NCBI RefSeq assembly: GCF_900184995.1
Contig: NZ_LT860099.1
Location: 372,001 to 436,000, forward strand
Direction: 5' to 3'
DNA length: 64,000 bases
DNA from: Konateibacter massiliensis
Lineage (GTDB): Bacteria; Bacillota; Clostridia; Lachnospirales; Lachnospiraceae
Each line of letters starts with the position of its first letter. The first letter of the stretch is position 1. A model generated the notes under the pieces. The model did no database searches. It was given only the letters and a program-made list of their open reading frames with translations, and was not told the origin of the DNA. Positions 54,606 through 64,000 of this stretch are shown here, one piece after another. The position numbers and the translations under genes were made by a program.

Positions 54606-55601
54606 ATGGGATTTATTGACACAATCAAAGAACGTGCGAAAGCAAATAAGCAGACTATTGTTTTGCCAGAAACTGAGGACCGCAGAACATATGAGGCAGT
54701 GGCTACAATTTTAAAAGAAGGAATTGCAAATGTTATTTTAGTAGGAACAGAAGCGGCTGTAGCAGAAGGAAGCAAGGGTTTAGATATCACTGGAGCAACA
54801 ATTGTTGACCCTGCAACATATGGAAAGACAGACGAGTACATTGCAAAATTAGTAGAGCTAAGACAGAGTAAAGGAATGACAGAAGAGCAGGCAAGAGAGA
54901 TTCTTTTGACAAACTACTTATACTACGGCGTAATGATGGTAAAACAGGGAGATGCAGACGGAATGGTTTCTGGCGCATGTCACTCAACAGCAGATACATT
55001 AAGACCATGCTTACAGATATTAAAGACAAAGCCAGGTACAAAATTAGTTTCCGCATTTTTCTTGATGGTTGTTCCAGACTGTGAATTTGGTGCAAACGGA
55101 ACCTTTATCTTCGGAGATGCAGGCTTAGAGCAGAATCCGGATCCTGAGAAGTTAGCAGCAATCGCAGCTTCTTCAGCAGAATCTTTTAAACTGTTAGTTC
55201 AGGAAGAGCCGGTTGTCGCAATGCTTTCTCATTCTACCATGGGAAGTGCAAAGCATGCAGATGTGACGAAGGTTGTGGAAGCAACTAGAATTGCAAAAGA
55301 GCAGTATCCAAACATTGAAATTGACGGCGAACTGCAGTTAGACGCAGCGATTGTACCGAGCGTAGGTGCATCCAAGGCTCCGGAAAGCAAGGTTGCAGGA
55401 CGTGCAAACGTATTGGTATTCCCTGACTTAGATGCAGGAAACATCGGATACAAATTAGTTCAGAGACTTGCAAAGGCAGAGGCTTATGGACCAGTAACCC
55501 AGGGTATTGCAAAGCCGGTAAACGATTTGTCAAGAGGATGCAATGCAGATGATATCGTTGGCGTTGTAGCAATCACAGCAGTACAGGCACAGGCGAACTA
55601 A
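54606..55601 (+). CDS. pta: Phosphate acetyltransferase
   Basis: Pta converts acetyl-CoA and phosphate into acetyl phosphate. The 331-residue, short form begins FIDTIKERAKANKQTIVLPE and has YLYYGVMMVKQGDADGMVSG and FPDLDAGNIGYKLVQRL near the end, all family marks. There is no N-terminal regulatory domain as in long Pta. AAAGGAG lies ten bases before the ATG. It is followed 31 bases later by ackA, forming the usual acetate and ATP-yielding pair. Confidence 0.97.
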   Translation: MGFIDTIKERAKANKQTIVLPETEDRRTYEAVATILKEGIANVILVGTEAAVAEGSKGLDITGATIVDPATYGKTDEYIAKLVELRQSKGMTEEQAREILLTNYLYYGVMMVKQGDADGMVSGACHSTADTLRPCLQILKTKPGTKLVSAFFLMVVPDCEFGANGTFIFGDAGLEQNPDPEKLAAIAASSAESFKLLVQEEPVVAMLSHSTMGSAKHADVTKVVEATRIAKEQYPNIEIDGELQLDAAIVPSVGASKAPESKVAGRANVLVFPDLDAGNIGYKLVQRLAKAEAYGPVTQGIAKPVNDLSRGCNADDIVGVVAITAVQAQAN

Positions 55602-55632
55602 TTAAAGTTTTTTATAGAAGGAGAAAATTCAA

Positions 55633-56826
55633 ATGAATATTTTAGTTATAAATTGTGGAAGCTCATCACTTAAGTTTCAGTTAATCAATTCCGATACAGA
55701 GGCAGTTTTGGCAAAGGGACTTTGCGAGAGAATCGGTATTGACGGAAGATTGGTATATCAGCCGGCAGGCGGAGAAAAAGAGGTTACAGACGCTGCTATG
55801 CCTACTCATAAGGAAGCAATCCAGATGGTATTGGATGCCCTGATGAATGCAAAGACAGGTGTTATCAAGAGCCTTGATGAGGTTGGAGCAGTCGGACACA
55901 GACTTGTTCACGGCGGAGAAAAATTTGCAAGCTCTGCAATTATTACAGACGAGATGAAAAAAGCAGTGGAGGAGTGTAATGATTTAGCACCTCTTCACAA
56001 TCCTGCAAACCTGATTGGTGTGGAGGCTTGCCAGGCATTGATGCCAAACACTCCTATGGTTGGTGTATTCGATACAGCATTCCATCAGACAATGCCAAAA
56101 GAGGCTTATACTTACGGACTTCCATACAGATATTATGAGCAGTATAAGGTAAGAAAATATGGCTTCCACGGCACAAGCCACAGCTTTGTATCTAAAAGAG
56201 CAGCTGAATATATAGGAAAACCGCTTGAGACATGCAAGACAATTGTGTGCCATTTGGGAAATGGTTCTAGTATTTGTGCTGTAAACGGCGGAAAATCAGT
56301 AGATACCTCCATGGGACTTACCCCTCTTGAAGGTGTTATGATGGGAACGCGTTCCGGAAGTATTGACCCTGCAATTATGGAGTTTATCGCAAAGAAAGAG
56401 AACCTTGATATCGAAGGTGTTATGAATGTTTTAAATAAAGAATCCGGTGTTTATGGTGTATCTGGTGTATCCAGCGACTTTAGAGATCTTGAAATTGCGG
56501 CTGAAGAAGGAAACGAAAAAGCACAATTGGCAAGAGAGGCTTTCTGCTATCAGGTTGCAAAGATGGTAGGTGGTTATGCTGCTGCTATGAACGGCGTAGA
56601 TGTGATTGCATTTACAGCAGGCGTTGGTGAAAATGACGGCTTAGTAAGAAAAGATATCTGTAAGTATCTTGGATACTTAGGATTAGAGTATGACGACGCT
56701 TCCACAAGTGTAAGAGGAAAAGAAACATATGTTTCCACAAAGGATTCAAAGGTGAAAGCATTGTTAATTCCGACAAATGAAGAGCTTGCGATTGCAAGAG
56801 AGACCTTAGCGTTAGTATCTAAATAA
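55633..56826 (+). CDS. ackA: Acetate kinase
   Basis: AckA turns acetyl phosphate and ADP into acetate and ATP, the final energy step in this fermentative pathway. The 397-residue protein has the family starts NILVINCGSSSLKFQL and GHRLVHGGEKF, the FDTAFHQTMP block and catalytic KYGFHGTSH, then HLGNGSSICAV and FTAGVGEN. Length is normal. AAGGAG precedes the ATG. Confidence 0.97.
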   Translation: MNILVINCGSSSLKFQLINSDTEAVLAKGLCERIGIDGRLVYQPAGGEKEVTDAAMPTHKEAIQMVLDALMNAKTGVIKSLDEVGAVGHRLVHGGEKFASSAIITDEMKKAVEECNDLAPLHNPANLIGVEACQALMPNTPMVGVFDTAFHQTMPKEAYTYGLPYRYYEQYKVRKYGFHGTSHSFVSKRAAEYIGKPLETCKTIVCHLGNGSSICAVNGGKSVDTSMGLTPLEGVMMGTRSGSIDPAIMEFIAKKENLDIEGVMNVLNKESGVYGVSGVSSDFRDLEIAAEEGNEKAQLAREAFCYQVAKMVGGYAAAMNGVDVIAFTAGVGENDGLVRKDICKYLGYLGLEYDDASTSVRGKETYVSTKDSKVKALLIPTNEELAIARETLALVSK

Positions 56827-56893
56827 TTATAGTGCCACCATGCACCATTGTATAAATATTTCTGCATAGTGGAATGATAATCAAAATAAAATA

Positions 56894-56922
56894 TTGACAA
56901 AGTAAGGTAAGGTAGGTATAAT
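56894..56922 (+). promoter_or_regulatory. Promoter of the DUF177-rpmF operon
   Basis: TTGACA (56894-56899), 17-nt spacer, TATAAT (56917-56922): a consensus sigma-A promoter 27 bases before the ATG. Confidence 0.92.
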
Positions 56923-56948
56923 AATACAGGTGTGTATAGGAGACTATT

Positions 56949-57473
56949 ATGCTAATTAAGTTAACAGACGTTTTAGCCCACGATAATAAAGTGATACAGA
57001 CGAAGGTAGCGTTGGAGATGGAGTCCTTTGATTCCAGAATGGGATCATTTGACATCGTTGAAAAAAGTGATGTGGATTTGACGCTTACTCATACGAGTAA
57101 GAAGAACATTACAATTGAAGCGAAGGCTGATTTAATCATTGCCGTTCCATGTGACCGATGCTTAGAGCCTGTAAAAACTAACTTCTCTATTGATGTGAAT
57201 AAGGCAATTAATATGGCACATATAGAGGAAGACAGGGTTGACGAGCTGGAAAAAGACGAGTATATTATTGGATATAACCTTGACGTAGATAAATTGATTT
57301 ACGATGAGATTTTAATTAACTGGCCTATGAAAGTTCTCTGCAAGGAAAGTTGTGCGGGAATCTGTAATAAGTGCGGTACGAATCTTAATTTTGGAGATTG
57401 TGACTGTGACAGAGCAGTACTTGATCCGAGAATGGCAGTTATCCGTGATATTTTTAACAATTCTAAGCAATAA
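56949..57473 (+). CDS. DUF177 (YceD-like) protein
   Basis: A 174-residue protein with the DUF177 plan: an N-terminal beta-rich part and a C-terminal cysteine cluster (CKESCAGICNKCGTNLNFGD, then CDCD). It is almost always next to rpmF and has been linked to 23S rRNA or ribosome assembly in plants and bacteria. Here the neighbour is rpmF, 63 bases on. It begins 27 bases after the -10, leaving a short leader. Confidence 0.9.
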   Translation: MLIKLTDVLAHDNKVIQTKVALEMESFDSRMGSFDIVEKSDVDLTLTHTSKKNITIEAKADLIIAVPCDRCLEPVKTNFSIDVNKAINMAHIEEDRVDELEKDEYIIGYNLDVDKLIYDEILINWPMKVLCKESCAGICNKCGTNLNFGDCDCDRAVLDPRMAVIRDIFNNSKQ

Positions 57474-57536
57474 TACAAGTTTGTCGGGTAATCGGCGGGC
57501 TGTTTGAAGCTTATTGAATAATAAGGAGGTGTAGTC

Positions 57537-57716
57537 ATGTCTATCTGTCCAAAGAATAAATCTTCAAAAGCAAGAAGAGATAAAAGAAGAGCAAACTGGA
57601 AAATGAGCGCTCCAAACTTAGTGAAGTGCAGCAAATGTGGTGCGTTAATGATGCCTCACAGAGTTTGCAAGGCTTGTGGTTCTTACAATAAGAAAGAAAT
57701 CATTGCAGTTGACTAA
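57537..57716 (+). CDS. rpmF: Ribosomal protein bL32
   Basis: A 59-residue protein of the large ribosomal subunit: basic start SICPKNKSSKARRDKRRANW and a zinc ribbon with CSKCG and CKACG. AAGGAGG lies eight bases before the ATG. It is a zinc-type L32. It ends in a clear terminator and shares its promoter with the DUF177 gene. Confidence 0.97.
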   Translation: MSICPKNKSSKARRDKRRANWKMSAPNLVKCSKCGALMMPHRVCKACGSYNKKEIIAVD

Positions 57717-57732
57717 TGTTTGAAAACTAGTG

Positions 57733-57770
57733 AAAACAAGGGTTGAGACTATATCTTACCCTTGTTTTTT
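57733..57770 (+). terminator. Terminator after rpmF
   Basis: AACAAGGG / CCCTTGTT stem with a 16-base loop, extended by A and T tracts, ending TTTTTT. Confidence 0.85.
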
Positions 57771-57798
57771 GTTGTTTAAAAAGAAATAGGTGAAGAAA

Positions 57799-58449
57799 AT
57801 GAATATAGATGATGATTTAGAAACTTTTGATGTAGACCAGCAAATATCTACATTGATTCATAACTTAAGTGCTCGTAACATGAAGGGATGTTTTGTAAAT
57901 ACACGAGAAGAATTGCTTTCTCTTCTCAAAGAGCTGATCCCTGTCGGCTCATCTGTTGGCTGCGGTGACTCTGTAACCTTGGAAGAGACTGGTATACTTA
58001 ATTTTCTTCGAAATGGAGACTATATTTTTTATGACAAATATGTCGATGGCTTGTCAAAGGAACAAAAGCGAACTATATATCTGAATAATTTTTCAGCAGA
58101 TTCCTTTCTGTCCAGTGCAAATGCTGTGACGGTAGACGGTAAAATCTTTAATATTGATGGAAATGGAAGCCGGGTTGCTCCTATGCTATATGGTCCGAAT
58201 CAGGTTATCATTGTCATTGGAATCAATAAAATTACGAAAGATACGGACGATGCTATAAAAAGAGCACGTCAGATTGCAGCGCCATTGGATGCAAAACGAT
58301 TGGGAAAGAATACCCCCTGTACATCCTTGGAGCGCTGTATTGATTGTAAGCATAAGGAGCGTATCTGCAACGATTTCGTTTTGATTACCGGACAATTTAC
58401 AAAAGACAGAATCAAAGTTATCATTCTTGGGGAGAACATCGGTTATTAG
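57799..58449 (+). CDS. LUD-domain protein (lactate-utilisation related)
   Basis: A 216-residue single LUD domain protein: VGCGDSVTLEETGI, YDKYVDGLSKEQ, SSANAVTVDGKIFNIDGNG and VIGINKITKDTDDAIKRARQ. It ends with cysteines in CTSLERCIDCKHKERIC. Related LutC/YkgG proteins take part in lactate oxidation, but this short stand-alone type has no proven function. ATG 57799 has AGGTG seven bases before; GTG 57790 is less likely. No lutA or lutB gene is next to it. Confidence 0.88.
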   Translation: MNIDDDLETFDVDQQISTLIHNLSARNMKGCFVNTREELLSLLKELIPVGSSVGCGDSVTLEETGILNFLRNGDYIFYDKYVDGLSKEQKRTIYLNNFSADSFLSSANAVTVDGKIFNIDGNGSRVAPMLYGPNQVIIVIGINKITKDTDDAIKRARQIAAPLDAKRLGKNTPCTSLERCIDCKHKERICNDFVLITGQFTKDRIKVIILGENIGY

Positions 58450-58586
58450 TGTTATGACCTTGCTTAAAATAAACATTGTAAAGCTGTAAAAAATAAACTA
58501 GAATAAAATAGTAAAAATATATATTGATTTATAAAAGGATATCTAGTATATTGATTATTAGGTATTCAAGGAGGAAGTTGACTCAT

Positions 58587-59600
58587 ATGCAAGAGATAGT
58601 GAAAGTAGCAGTAGATGCAATGGGCGGAGACAACGCCCCGGTAGAAATTATCAAAGGTGCAATTGAAGCAATTAAGAAGGAAGCCAATATTAAAGTATTT
58701 CTTGTAGGAAAAGAAGACATAATAAAGGCAGAGCTTGTGAAATATGAATATAATAAAGAACAGCTTGAAATTGTTCATGCATCAGAAGTAATTGAGACCG
58801 AAGAGCCACCTGTTATGGCGATAAGAAGGAAGAAAGATTCATCTTTAGTAAAAGCAATGAACATGGTTAAGAATCAAGAAGCGGATGCGCTTGTGTCAGC
58901 CGGCAGTTCAGGAGCTATCCTTGTTGGTGGGCAGGTAATAGTCGGAAGGATTAAAGGTATTGAAAGACCTCCGCTAGCTCCATTGATACCGACCGCTAAG
59001 GGTGTTTCGTTATTGGTTGATTGCGGTGCCAATGTAGATGCGAGGGCATCTCATTTAGTACAATTTGCGAAAATGGGGTCCATTTATATGGAAAATATTT
59101 TGGGTATCCAAAATCCAAGGGTAGCGATTGTCAATATAGGTGCTGAAGAAGAAAAGGGAAATATGCTGGTTAAGGAGACGTTTCCGCTGTTGAAGGAATG
59201 CAGTGATATCAACTTTATAGGAAGTATCGAGGCAAGAGATATTCCTAGCGGTTATGCAGACGTTATTGTCTGTGAGGCATTCGTTGGAAATGTTATTCTT
59301 AAATTATATGAAGGTGTTGGTGCGACCCTTATTAGCAAGATTAAGGGCGGAATGATGTCAACACTGAGAAGCAAAATAGGAGCATTGCTTGTAAAGCCTG
59401 CTCTAAAGACAACGCTCAAGTCCTTTGATGCCAGCGAATATGGCGGTGCGCCGCTTTTGGGACTTAACGGACTTGTTGTGAAAACACACGGAAGCTCTAA
59501 GGCGAAGGAAGTTACCAATTCGATTATTCAGTGTGTAACTTTTAAAAATCAGAAGATTAATGAAAAAATCAAAGCAAATATTATTGTGAAGGATGAGTAA
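58587..59600 (+). CDS. plsX: Phosphate acyltransferase PlsX
   Basis: PlsX makes acyl phosphate from acyl-ACP for phospholipid synthesis. The 337-residue protein starts VKVAVDAMGGDNAPVEIIKG and has SAGSSGAILVGG, RPPLAPLIPT and LVDCGANVDA blocks. ATG 58587 fits the homology start; AAGGAGG lies about 12 bases upstream, and the in-frame ORF reaching back to 58524 has no support. It is 20 bases before acpP, its substrate carrier. Confidence 0.95.
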   Translation: MQEIVKVAVDAMGGDNAPVEIIKGAIEAIKKEANIKVFLVGKEDIIKAELVKYEYNKEQLEIVHASEVIETEEPPVMAIRRKKDSSLVKAMNMVKNQEADALVSAGSSGAILVGGQVIVGRIKGIERPPLAPLIPTAKGVSLLVDCGANVDARASHLVQFAKMGSIYMENILGIQNPRVAIVNIGAEEEKGNMLVKETFPLLKECSDINFIGSIEARDIPSGYADVIVCEAFVGNVILKLYEGVGATLISKIKGGMMSTLRSKIGALLVKPALKTTLKSFDASEYGGAPLLGLNGLVVKTHGSSKAKEVTNSIIQCVTFKNQKINEKIKANIIVKDE

Positions 59601-59620
59601 GTAGAAAGGATTGAAAAAAT

Positions 59621-59851
59621 ATGGAATTTGAAAAATTACAAAAAATTATCGCAGAGGTGTTAAATGTTGATGCGGATGAAATTACAATGGAGACAACATT
59701 TGTTGACGATTTAGGTGCCGATTCTCTTGACATTTTTCAAATTATTATGGGGATAGAGGAAGAGTTTGACATCGAAATCTCAAATGAAGAAGCAGAAAAC
59801 ATTGTATCTGTCGGTGATGTAATTGAGCAGATTAAGAATTTGAATAACTAG
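59621..59851 (+). CDS. acpP: Acyl carrier protein
   Basis: A 76-residue acidic protein with the phosphopantetheine serine in [10 protein letters not shown] (DSLD motif near 37-40). It carries growing fatty acids. GAAAGGA precedes the ATG. Ile follows the DSLD motif as DIF, where many ACPs have DTV; family membership is not in doubt. Confidence 0.95.
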   Translation: MEFEKLQKIIAEVLNVDADEITMETTFVDDLGADSLDIFQIIMGIEEEFDIEISNEEAENIVSVGDVIEQIKNLNN

Positions 59852-59880
59852 TTAGTTGTAACGCGATTTTAAATTTTATT

Positions 59881-59910
59881 CACAAAAGCCCTTGATATAG
59901 GGCTTTTGTG
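59881..59910 (+). terminator. Hairpin after acpP
   Basis: CACAAAAGCCC / GGGCTTTTGTG, 11-bp stem with an eight-base loop. The T run after it is weak, so it may only reduce flow into rnc. Confidence 0.6.
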
Positions 59911-59970
59911 CTGTTAAAATAAGAGGGATTGATTAAAAATGATTGGGTTAAAGTATAAGGAGGTGTCAAA

Positions 59971-60663
59971 ATGGAAAAAAAGGCATCATTAGAGGAGTTA
60001 GAAAATAGAATAGGGTATCAGTTCAAGGATTCCAACCTGCTTCGTCAGGCGATGACCCATAGTTCGTTTTCAAACGAGCATCGGTTAAGCAGACTGACAA
60101 GCAATGAGAGACTGGAATTTTTAGGGGATGCGGTATTGGAAATTGTGACAAGTGACTATCTGTATGCAAAGTTTCCAAAGCTTCCAGAAGGCGATTTGAC
60201 AAAGACAAGGGCAAGTATTGTATGTGAGCAGACCTTAGCATTTTGCACAAGGGAGATAGAGCTTGGAAGCTATCTGCTGCTTGGAAAAGGGGAAGATTTG
60301 ACAGGCGGAAGGGATAGAAATTCCATCGTTTCGGACGCTATGGAAGCCTTGATTGGAGCCATTTATTTAGATGGTGGTTTTGCTAATGCAAAAGAGTTTA
60401 TCTATAAATTTATTTTATCGGATATTGAACATAAGCAGCTCTTTTATGATAGCAAGACTATCCTGCAAGAAATCGTGCAAAGTGATTACAAGGCGGAATT
60501 GGTTTACGAGCTGGTTGGAGAGGAAGGACCGGATCATAATAAGCAGTTCATTGTAAATGCGGTGATAGGCGACGAGGTGGTCGGTCACGGCGTAGGCAGA
60601 ACGAAGAAGGCGGCAGAACAGGAAGCTGCTTACAGCGCCATTGTAAAACTGAAAAAATCTTAG
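59971..60663 (+). CDS. rnc: Ribonuclease III
   Basis: RNase III cuts double-stranded RNA in rRNA processing. The 230-residue protein has the catalytic ERLEFLGDAVLE (about 46-57) and SDAMEALIGAIYLDGG (about 117-132) and a C-terminal double-stranded RNA-binding domain (about 160-228, GVGRTKKAAEQEAA). AAGGAGGTG precedes the ATG. It lies 12 bases before smc. Confidence 0.97.
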   Translation: MEKKASLEELENRIGYQFKDSNLLRQAMTHSSFSNEHRLSRLTSNERLEFLGDAVLEIVTSDYLYAKFPKLPEGDLTKTRASIVCEQTLAFCTREIELGSYLLLGKGEDLTGGRDRNSIVSDAMEALIGAIYLDGGFANAKEFIYKFILSDIEHKQLFYDSKTILQEIVQSDYKAELVYELVGEEGPDHNKQFIVNAVIGDEVVGHGVGRTKKAAEQEAAYSAIVKLKKS

Positions 60664-60675
60664 CAGGAGAGACAT

Positions 60676-63600
60676 ATGTATTTAAAAAGTATAGAAGTAC
60701 AGGGGTTTAAATCATTTGCAAACAAAATAGTATTTGAGTTTCACAATGGAATTACAGGTATTGTCGGACCAAATGGAAGCGGGAAAAGCAACGTAGGTGA
60801 TGCGGTTCGCTGGGTGCTTGGGGAGCAGAGTGCAAAGCAGTTAAGAGGCTCCAACATGCAGGACATCATTTTTTCTGGAACGGAGAACAGAAAGCCGTTA
60901 GGCTTTGCTTATGTGGCGATAACGCTTGACAATTCCGACAGAAAGCTTTCCATTGACTTTGAAGAGGTGACGGTGGCAAGACGTGTTTACCGTTCCGGCG
61001 AGAGCGAATATCTGATTAACGGCACAAGCTGCAGATTAAAGGATGTGCAGGAGTTGTTTTACGATACGGGTATCGGCAAGGAAGGCTATTCCATTATCGG
61101 ACAGGGTCAGATCGATAAGATTCTAAGCGGAAAGCCGGAGGAGCGACGAGAGCTTTTTGACGAGGCGGCTGGTATCGTAAAATTCAAGAGAAGAAAGGCC
61201 ACGGCACAAAAGAAGCTGGAGGATGAAAAACAGAATCTTCTCCGTGTGACAGATATTTTATCAGAGCTGGAAAAGCAGATAGGACCTCTTGAGAAACAGT
61301 CTGAGATTGCAAAGACCTATTTAAAGAAAAAGGAAGAACTAAAGCTCTATGACGTGAATCTGTTTCTGATGGAGACGAACCGAATCAAGGAGCAGCTGGA
61401 AGAACTTGACGGGAAGCTTTCCATTGCGGAAAAGGACTTAGAAGAGACAAAGGAAAGCTACGAAAATACAAAAATTGAATATGAAAAGCTGGAAAAGGAA
61501 ATTGAGGAAATCGATTTCAAAATTGAGGAATATCGAAATCGGCAGAATGAGAGCGGTATTTTAAGCAGAGACATGGAAGGCAAGATGAATGTCTTAAAGG
61601 AGCAGATTAATTCAATCCGTCAGAGCGAAGAGCATCTTAAGGAGCGAATGAATGCGGTCAATGCGGAAATTCAGGCAAAAAATGAGCAAAAGACAGAGTT
61701 TACCTCTCAGAAGGAAGAGATTAACCGTCAGCTTGATGAGATTGACGATCTGCAGACAAATGCGGCAGGTGTTATGCAGGAAATCCAGAATAAAATCGCA
61801 GAGTATAATCGCCAGATTGATGAGAGTAAAAATGAGATTTTTGAGCTTCTGAATGAGAGGGCTTCCACCAAAGGAAAGATACAGCGCTATGACACGATGC
61901 TCGAGCAAATCACCTTACAAAAGGCAGAGCTGAGTCAGAGACTTCTAAAGGTAAAAAGTGAGGAAGCTGAGCAGGAGGAACTGTCTGGTGAATACAATAG
62001 GGAACTGCAAAGAATATCCGGCATTATTTTAAAGCTCACCGAGGAAGGCAGAGCCAATGAAGAGAATGTCAAGAATATTCAGGAGGAGCTTGCTGCCCTG
62101 AATGAGAAGAAGGCACAGGCACAGTCTGATTACCACAGAGAGAAGTCAAGGCTGGATTCCCTTATCAACATCACGGAGAAATATGACGGTTATGGAAACA
62201 GTATTCGCCGCATTATGGAGCGAAAGGACACAGCCAAGGGAATCATCGGTGTAGTAGCCGACATCATCAAGGTGGAAAAAGAATATGAGATTGCTCTGGA
62301 GACAGCACTTGGCGGTAATATTCAAAATATTGTAACCGAGGACGAAAATACGGCAAAGCAGATGATTGAATATCTAAAAGCCAACAAATTCGGAAGAGCC
62401 ACATTTTTACCGCTCACGAGTATCGGCAACAAGAACTCCTTCAATCAGGACAGTGCTTTGGCGGAAAAGGGCGTTATCGGGCTTGCCAGTAATCTGGTCA
62501 CAACCGATGCAAAATACGAGGGCTTATCCAAGTATCTGCTTGGAAGAACCATCGTTGTAGACGGTATTGACAATGCGCTTGCGCTTGCCAGAAAGTATCA
62601 TTACTCACTTCGTATCGTTACACTGGAAGGTGAATCTTTAAATCCGGGTGGCTCTTTGTCCGGTGGTGCTTTCAAGAATACGAGCAATCTGCTTGGACGA
62701 AGACGTGAGATTGATGAATTAAAAGAAGAAACAATTCGATTAAATAAAGAAACAGAAACAATTCAGACAGAGATTGATGCAAAGAAAGAGGCAAGGTCAA
62801 AATCCTATGAAGAGATTGACCGCTTGAAAAAGGAGCTTCAGGATCAATTCCTGCTTCAAAATACTGCTAAGATGAATGTGAATCAGGCAGAGGAGAAGAA
62901 AAATGAGAGCAGTCAGCTCTTTGAGCGCCTAAAGGCAGAAAGTCATGAGATTGAACAGCAGGTAAAGAGCATTACCGAAGGAAAAACTCAGATTCAGGAA
63001 GAACTTTCGGCGTCGGAAGAAAAAGAGAAGGAATTTGAGGCTCTCATTGCAAAGACAGGCGGGCTCTTGGAGACAGAAAGAGCAAAAGAGATTGAATTCT
63101 CCAAGAAATCAACCGATATTAACCTAGAGTTTGCAAATCTGAACCAGAAGAACGAATTTATTTTAGAAAACATAAGACGTATCAACCAGGAATTAAACAA
63201 GTTAAACGCAGAACTTGAACAATTAGGCGGCAGTTCGAAACGTTCAAAGGAAGAGATTGCCGAGAAGGAAACGGAGATTGTGGCACTTCAGGCAGAAGCT
63301 TCCAAGGCGGAAGCGGTTTATGCGGACTGTCAGGAGAATTTAAAACAGTTTACCGCGAAAAAGGAAGAGCTTTCCCAGAACCACAAGGGATTTTTTGCCA
63401 GAAGAGAGGAATTATCCAATCGAATCAGTCTGCTTGATAAGGAAGTATTCCGTTTGACGAACCAGAGAGAGAAGCAGGAGGAAGCAAGTGAGAACCAGAT
63501 TAACTATATGTGGGAGGAATATGAGCTTACTTATAGTGGAGCAATCACAATGCAAAACGAGGAGCTTGACAATCCTTCTGAGCTGAAAAAGAGTATTGCA

Positions 63601-64000
63601 GGGCTGAAGGAAGAAATCAGGAGGCTTGGAGATGTAAACGTAAATGCCATCGAGGATTATAAAACCTTGTCTGAGCGATATGAATTCTTGAGGACACAAA
63701 GAGATGATTTGGTGGAATCAGAGGAGACGCTGCTTAAAATTATTGATGAGCTTGATATCGGTATGAGAAATCAGTTCAAGGAAAAATTTGAGCTGATTCG
63801 CGTTGAATTTGACAAGGCATTTAAGGATCTTTTCGGAGGTGGTAAGGGTACGCTTGAGCTGATGGAGGATGAGGATATCCTGGAAGCGGGAATTCGAATT
63901 GTCTCCCAGCCGCCGGGCAAGAAGCTGCAAAATATGATGCAGCTATCCGGTGGAGAAAAAGCACTTACAGCGATTGCGCTTCTCTTTGCTATTCAGAACC
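60676..64000 (+). CDS. smc: Chromosome segregation protein SMC (3' end outside window)
   Basis: The frame from ATG 60676 stays open to the end of the window (1108 codons). It begins YLKSIEVQGFKSFANKIV with Walker A GPNGSGKSN (about 32-40) and the Q-loop region, then long coiled coils (about 165-510 and 670-1010), a hinge (about 515-650; GVVADIIKVEKEYEIALETA) and the C-terminal signature LSGGEKALTAIALLFA, reached at the last bases. SMC compacts and segregates chromosomes with ScpA and ScpB. About 80 residues are missing. AGGAGAG precedes the ATG. Confidence 0.96.
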   Translation, partial: MYLKSIEVQGFKSFANKIVFEFHNGITGIVGPNGSGKSNVGDAVRWVLGEQSAKQLRGSNMQDIIFSGTENRKPLGFAYVAITLDNSDRKLSIDFEEVTVARRVYRSGESEYLINGTSCRLKDVQELFYDTGIGKEGYSIIGQGQIDKILSGKPEERRELFDEAAGIVKFKRRKATAQKKLEDEKQNLLRVTDILSELEKQIGPLEKQSEIAKTYLKKKEELKLYDVNLFLMETNRIKEQLEELDGKLSIAEKDLEETKESYENTKIEYEKLEKEIEEIDFKIEEYRNRQNESGILSRDMEGKMNVLKEQINSIRQSEEHLKERMNAVNAEIQAKNEQKTEFTSQKEEINRQLDEIDDLQTNAAGVMQEIQNKIAEYNRQIDESKNEIFELLNERASTKGKIQRYDTMLEQITLQKAELSQRLLKVKSEEAEQEELSGEYNRELQRISGIILKLTEEGRANEENVKNIQEELAALNEKKAQAQSDYHREKSRLDSLINITEKYDGYGNSIRRIMERKDTAKGIIGVVADIIKVEKEYEIALETALGGNIQNIVTEDENTAKQMIEYLKANKFGRATFLPLTSIGNKNSFNQDSALAEKGVIGLASNLVTTDAKYEGLSKYLLGRTIVVDGIDNALALARKYHYSLRIVTLEGESLNPGGSLSGGAFKNTSNLLGRRREIDELKEETIRLNKETETIQTEIDAKKEARSKSYEEIDRLKKELQDQFLLQNTAKMNVNQAEEKKNESSQLFERLKAESHEIEQQVKSITEGKTQIQEELSASEEKEKEFEALIAKTGGLLETERAKEIEFSKKSTDINLEFANLNQKNEFILENIRRINQELNKLNAELEQLGGSSKRSKEEIAEKETEIVALQAEASKAEAVYADCQENLKQFTAKKEELSQNHKGFFARREELSNRISLLDKEVFRLTNQREKQEEASENQINYMWEEYELTYSGAITMQNEELDNPSELKKSIAGLKEEIRRLGDVNVNAIEDYKTLSERYEFLRTQRDDLVESEETLLKIIDELDIGMRNQFKEKFELIRVEFDKAFKDLFGGGKGTLELMEDEDILEAGIRIVSQPPGKKLQNMMQLSGGEKALTAIALLFAIQN

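Noticed and set aside
1-64000. CRISPR array or cas genes
   Set aside because: No regularly spaced repeats and no Cas-like proteins were found anywhere in the window.

Overview
The window is typical chromosomal DNA of a low-GC anaerobic Firmicute, most likely a Lachnospiraceae (clostridial cluster XIVa) member. Supporting signs are the AT-rich composition, strong AGGAGG-type ribosome binding sites, the pta-ackA / DUF177 / rpmF / plsX / acpP / rnc / smc block, an FtsA-like gene next to coaE and polA, the UPF0237-UPF0210 pair, and a Spo0A-type regulator. Genus and species cannot be named from the sequence alone.

Layout. 1-20 kb is core: end of argH, asd, a CadD-like transporter, a probable structured RNA leading into a PAS-GGDEF-EAL gene, folC, a DUF5050 membrane protein, pheA, a DUF815 ATPase, ppx-HD and ppk, topB, a hexapeptide transferase, and an ABC exporter operon. 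A tRNA-Leu(CAA) at 19986-20068 marks the start of an accessory stretch (20.1-31.7 kb). It carries a GNAT acetyltransferase, an IS30-family element with a 13-bp target duplication, a small membrane protein, an IS3-family element, a GHKL sensor kinase facing a Spo0A-like response regulator, and a decayed LXG/type VII toxin locus (intact DUF4176, broken DUF3130-like gene, LXG and toxin-tip fragments).

31.8-43.5 kb is core again: an anti-sigma-like protein, polA, coaE, an FtsA-like ATPase, a GGDEF protein, a YycJ-like hydrolase, ACT and UPF0210 proteins, tmcAL and a CBS protein. 43.7-50.5 kb is a compact five-gene unit: FHA protein, PP2C phosphatase, Ser/Thr kinase, a membrane protein with five Thr-x-x-Leu motifs, and a large exported LRR/Ig-like/Fn3 protein. 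The FHA protein carries two more Thr-x-x-Leu motifs, which suggests a phospho-threonine switch. 50.5-54.3 kb is a graveyard of Rhs toxin and immunity-type genes, several broken by a single in-frame stop. 54.6-64 kb is core: pta-ackA, DUF177-rpmF, a LUD protein, plsX-acpP, rnc and the start of smc, which runs off the end.

The observations most worth following are the structured RNA at 2601-2882, the kinase/phosphatase/FHA module with its repeated Thr motifs, the sensor kinase lacking the usual HDxxNH phosphoacceptor motif beside a Spo0A-like regulator and a 12-residue peptide ORF with a masked ribosome site, and the two decayed polymorphic-toxin loci.
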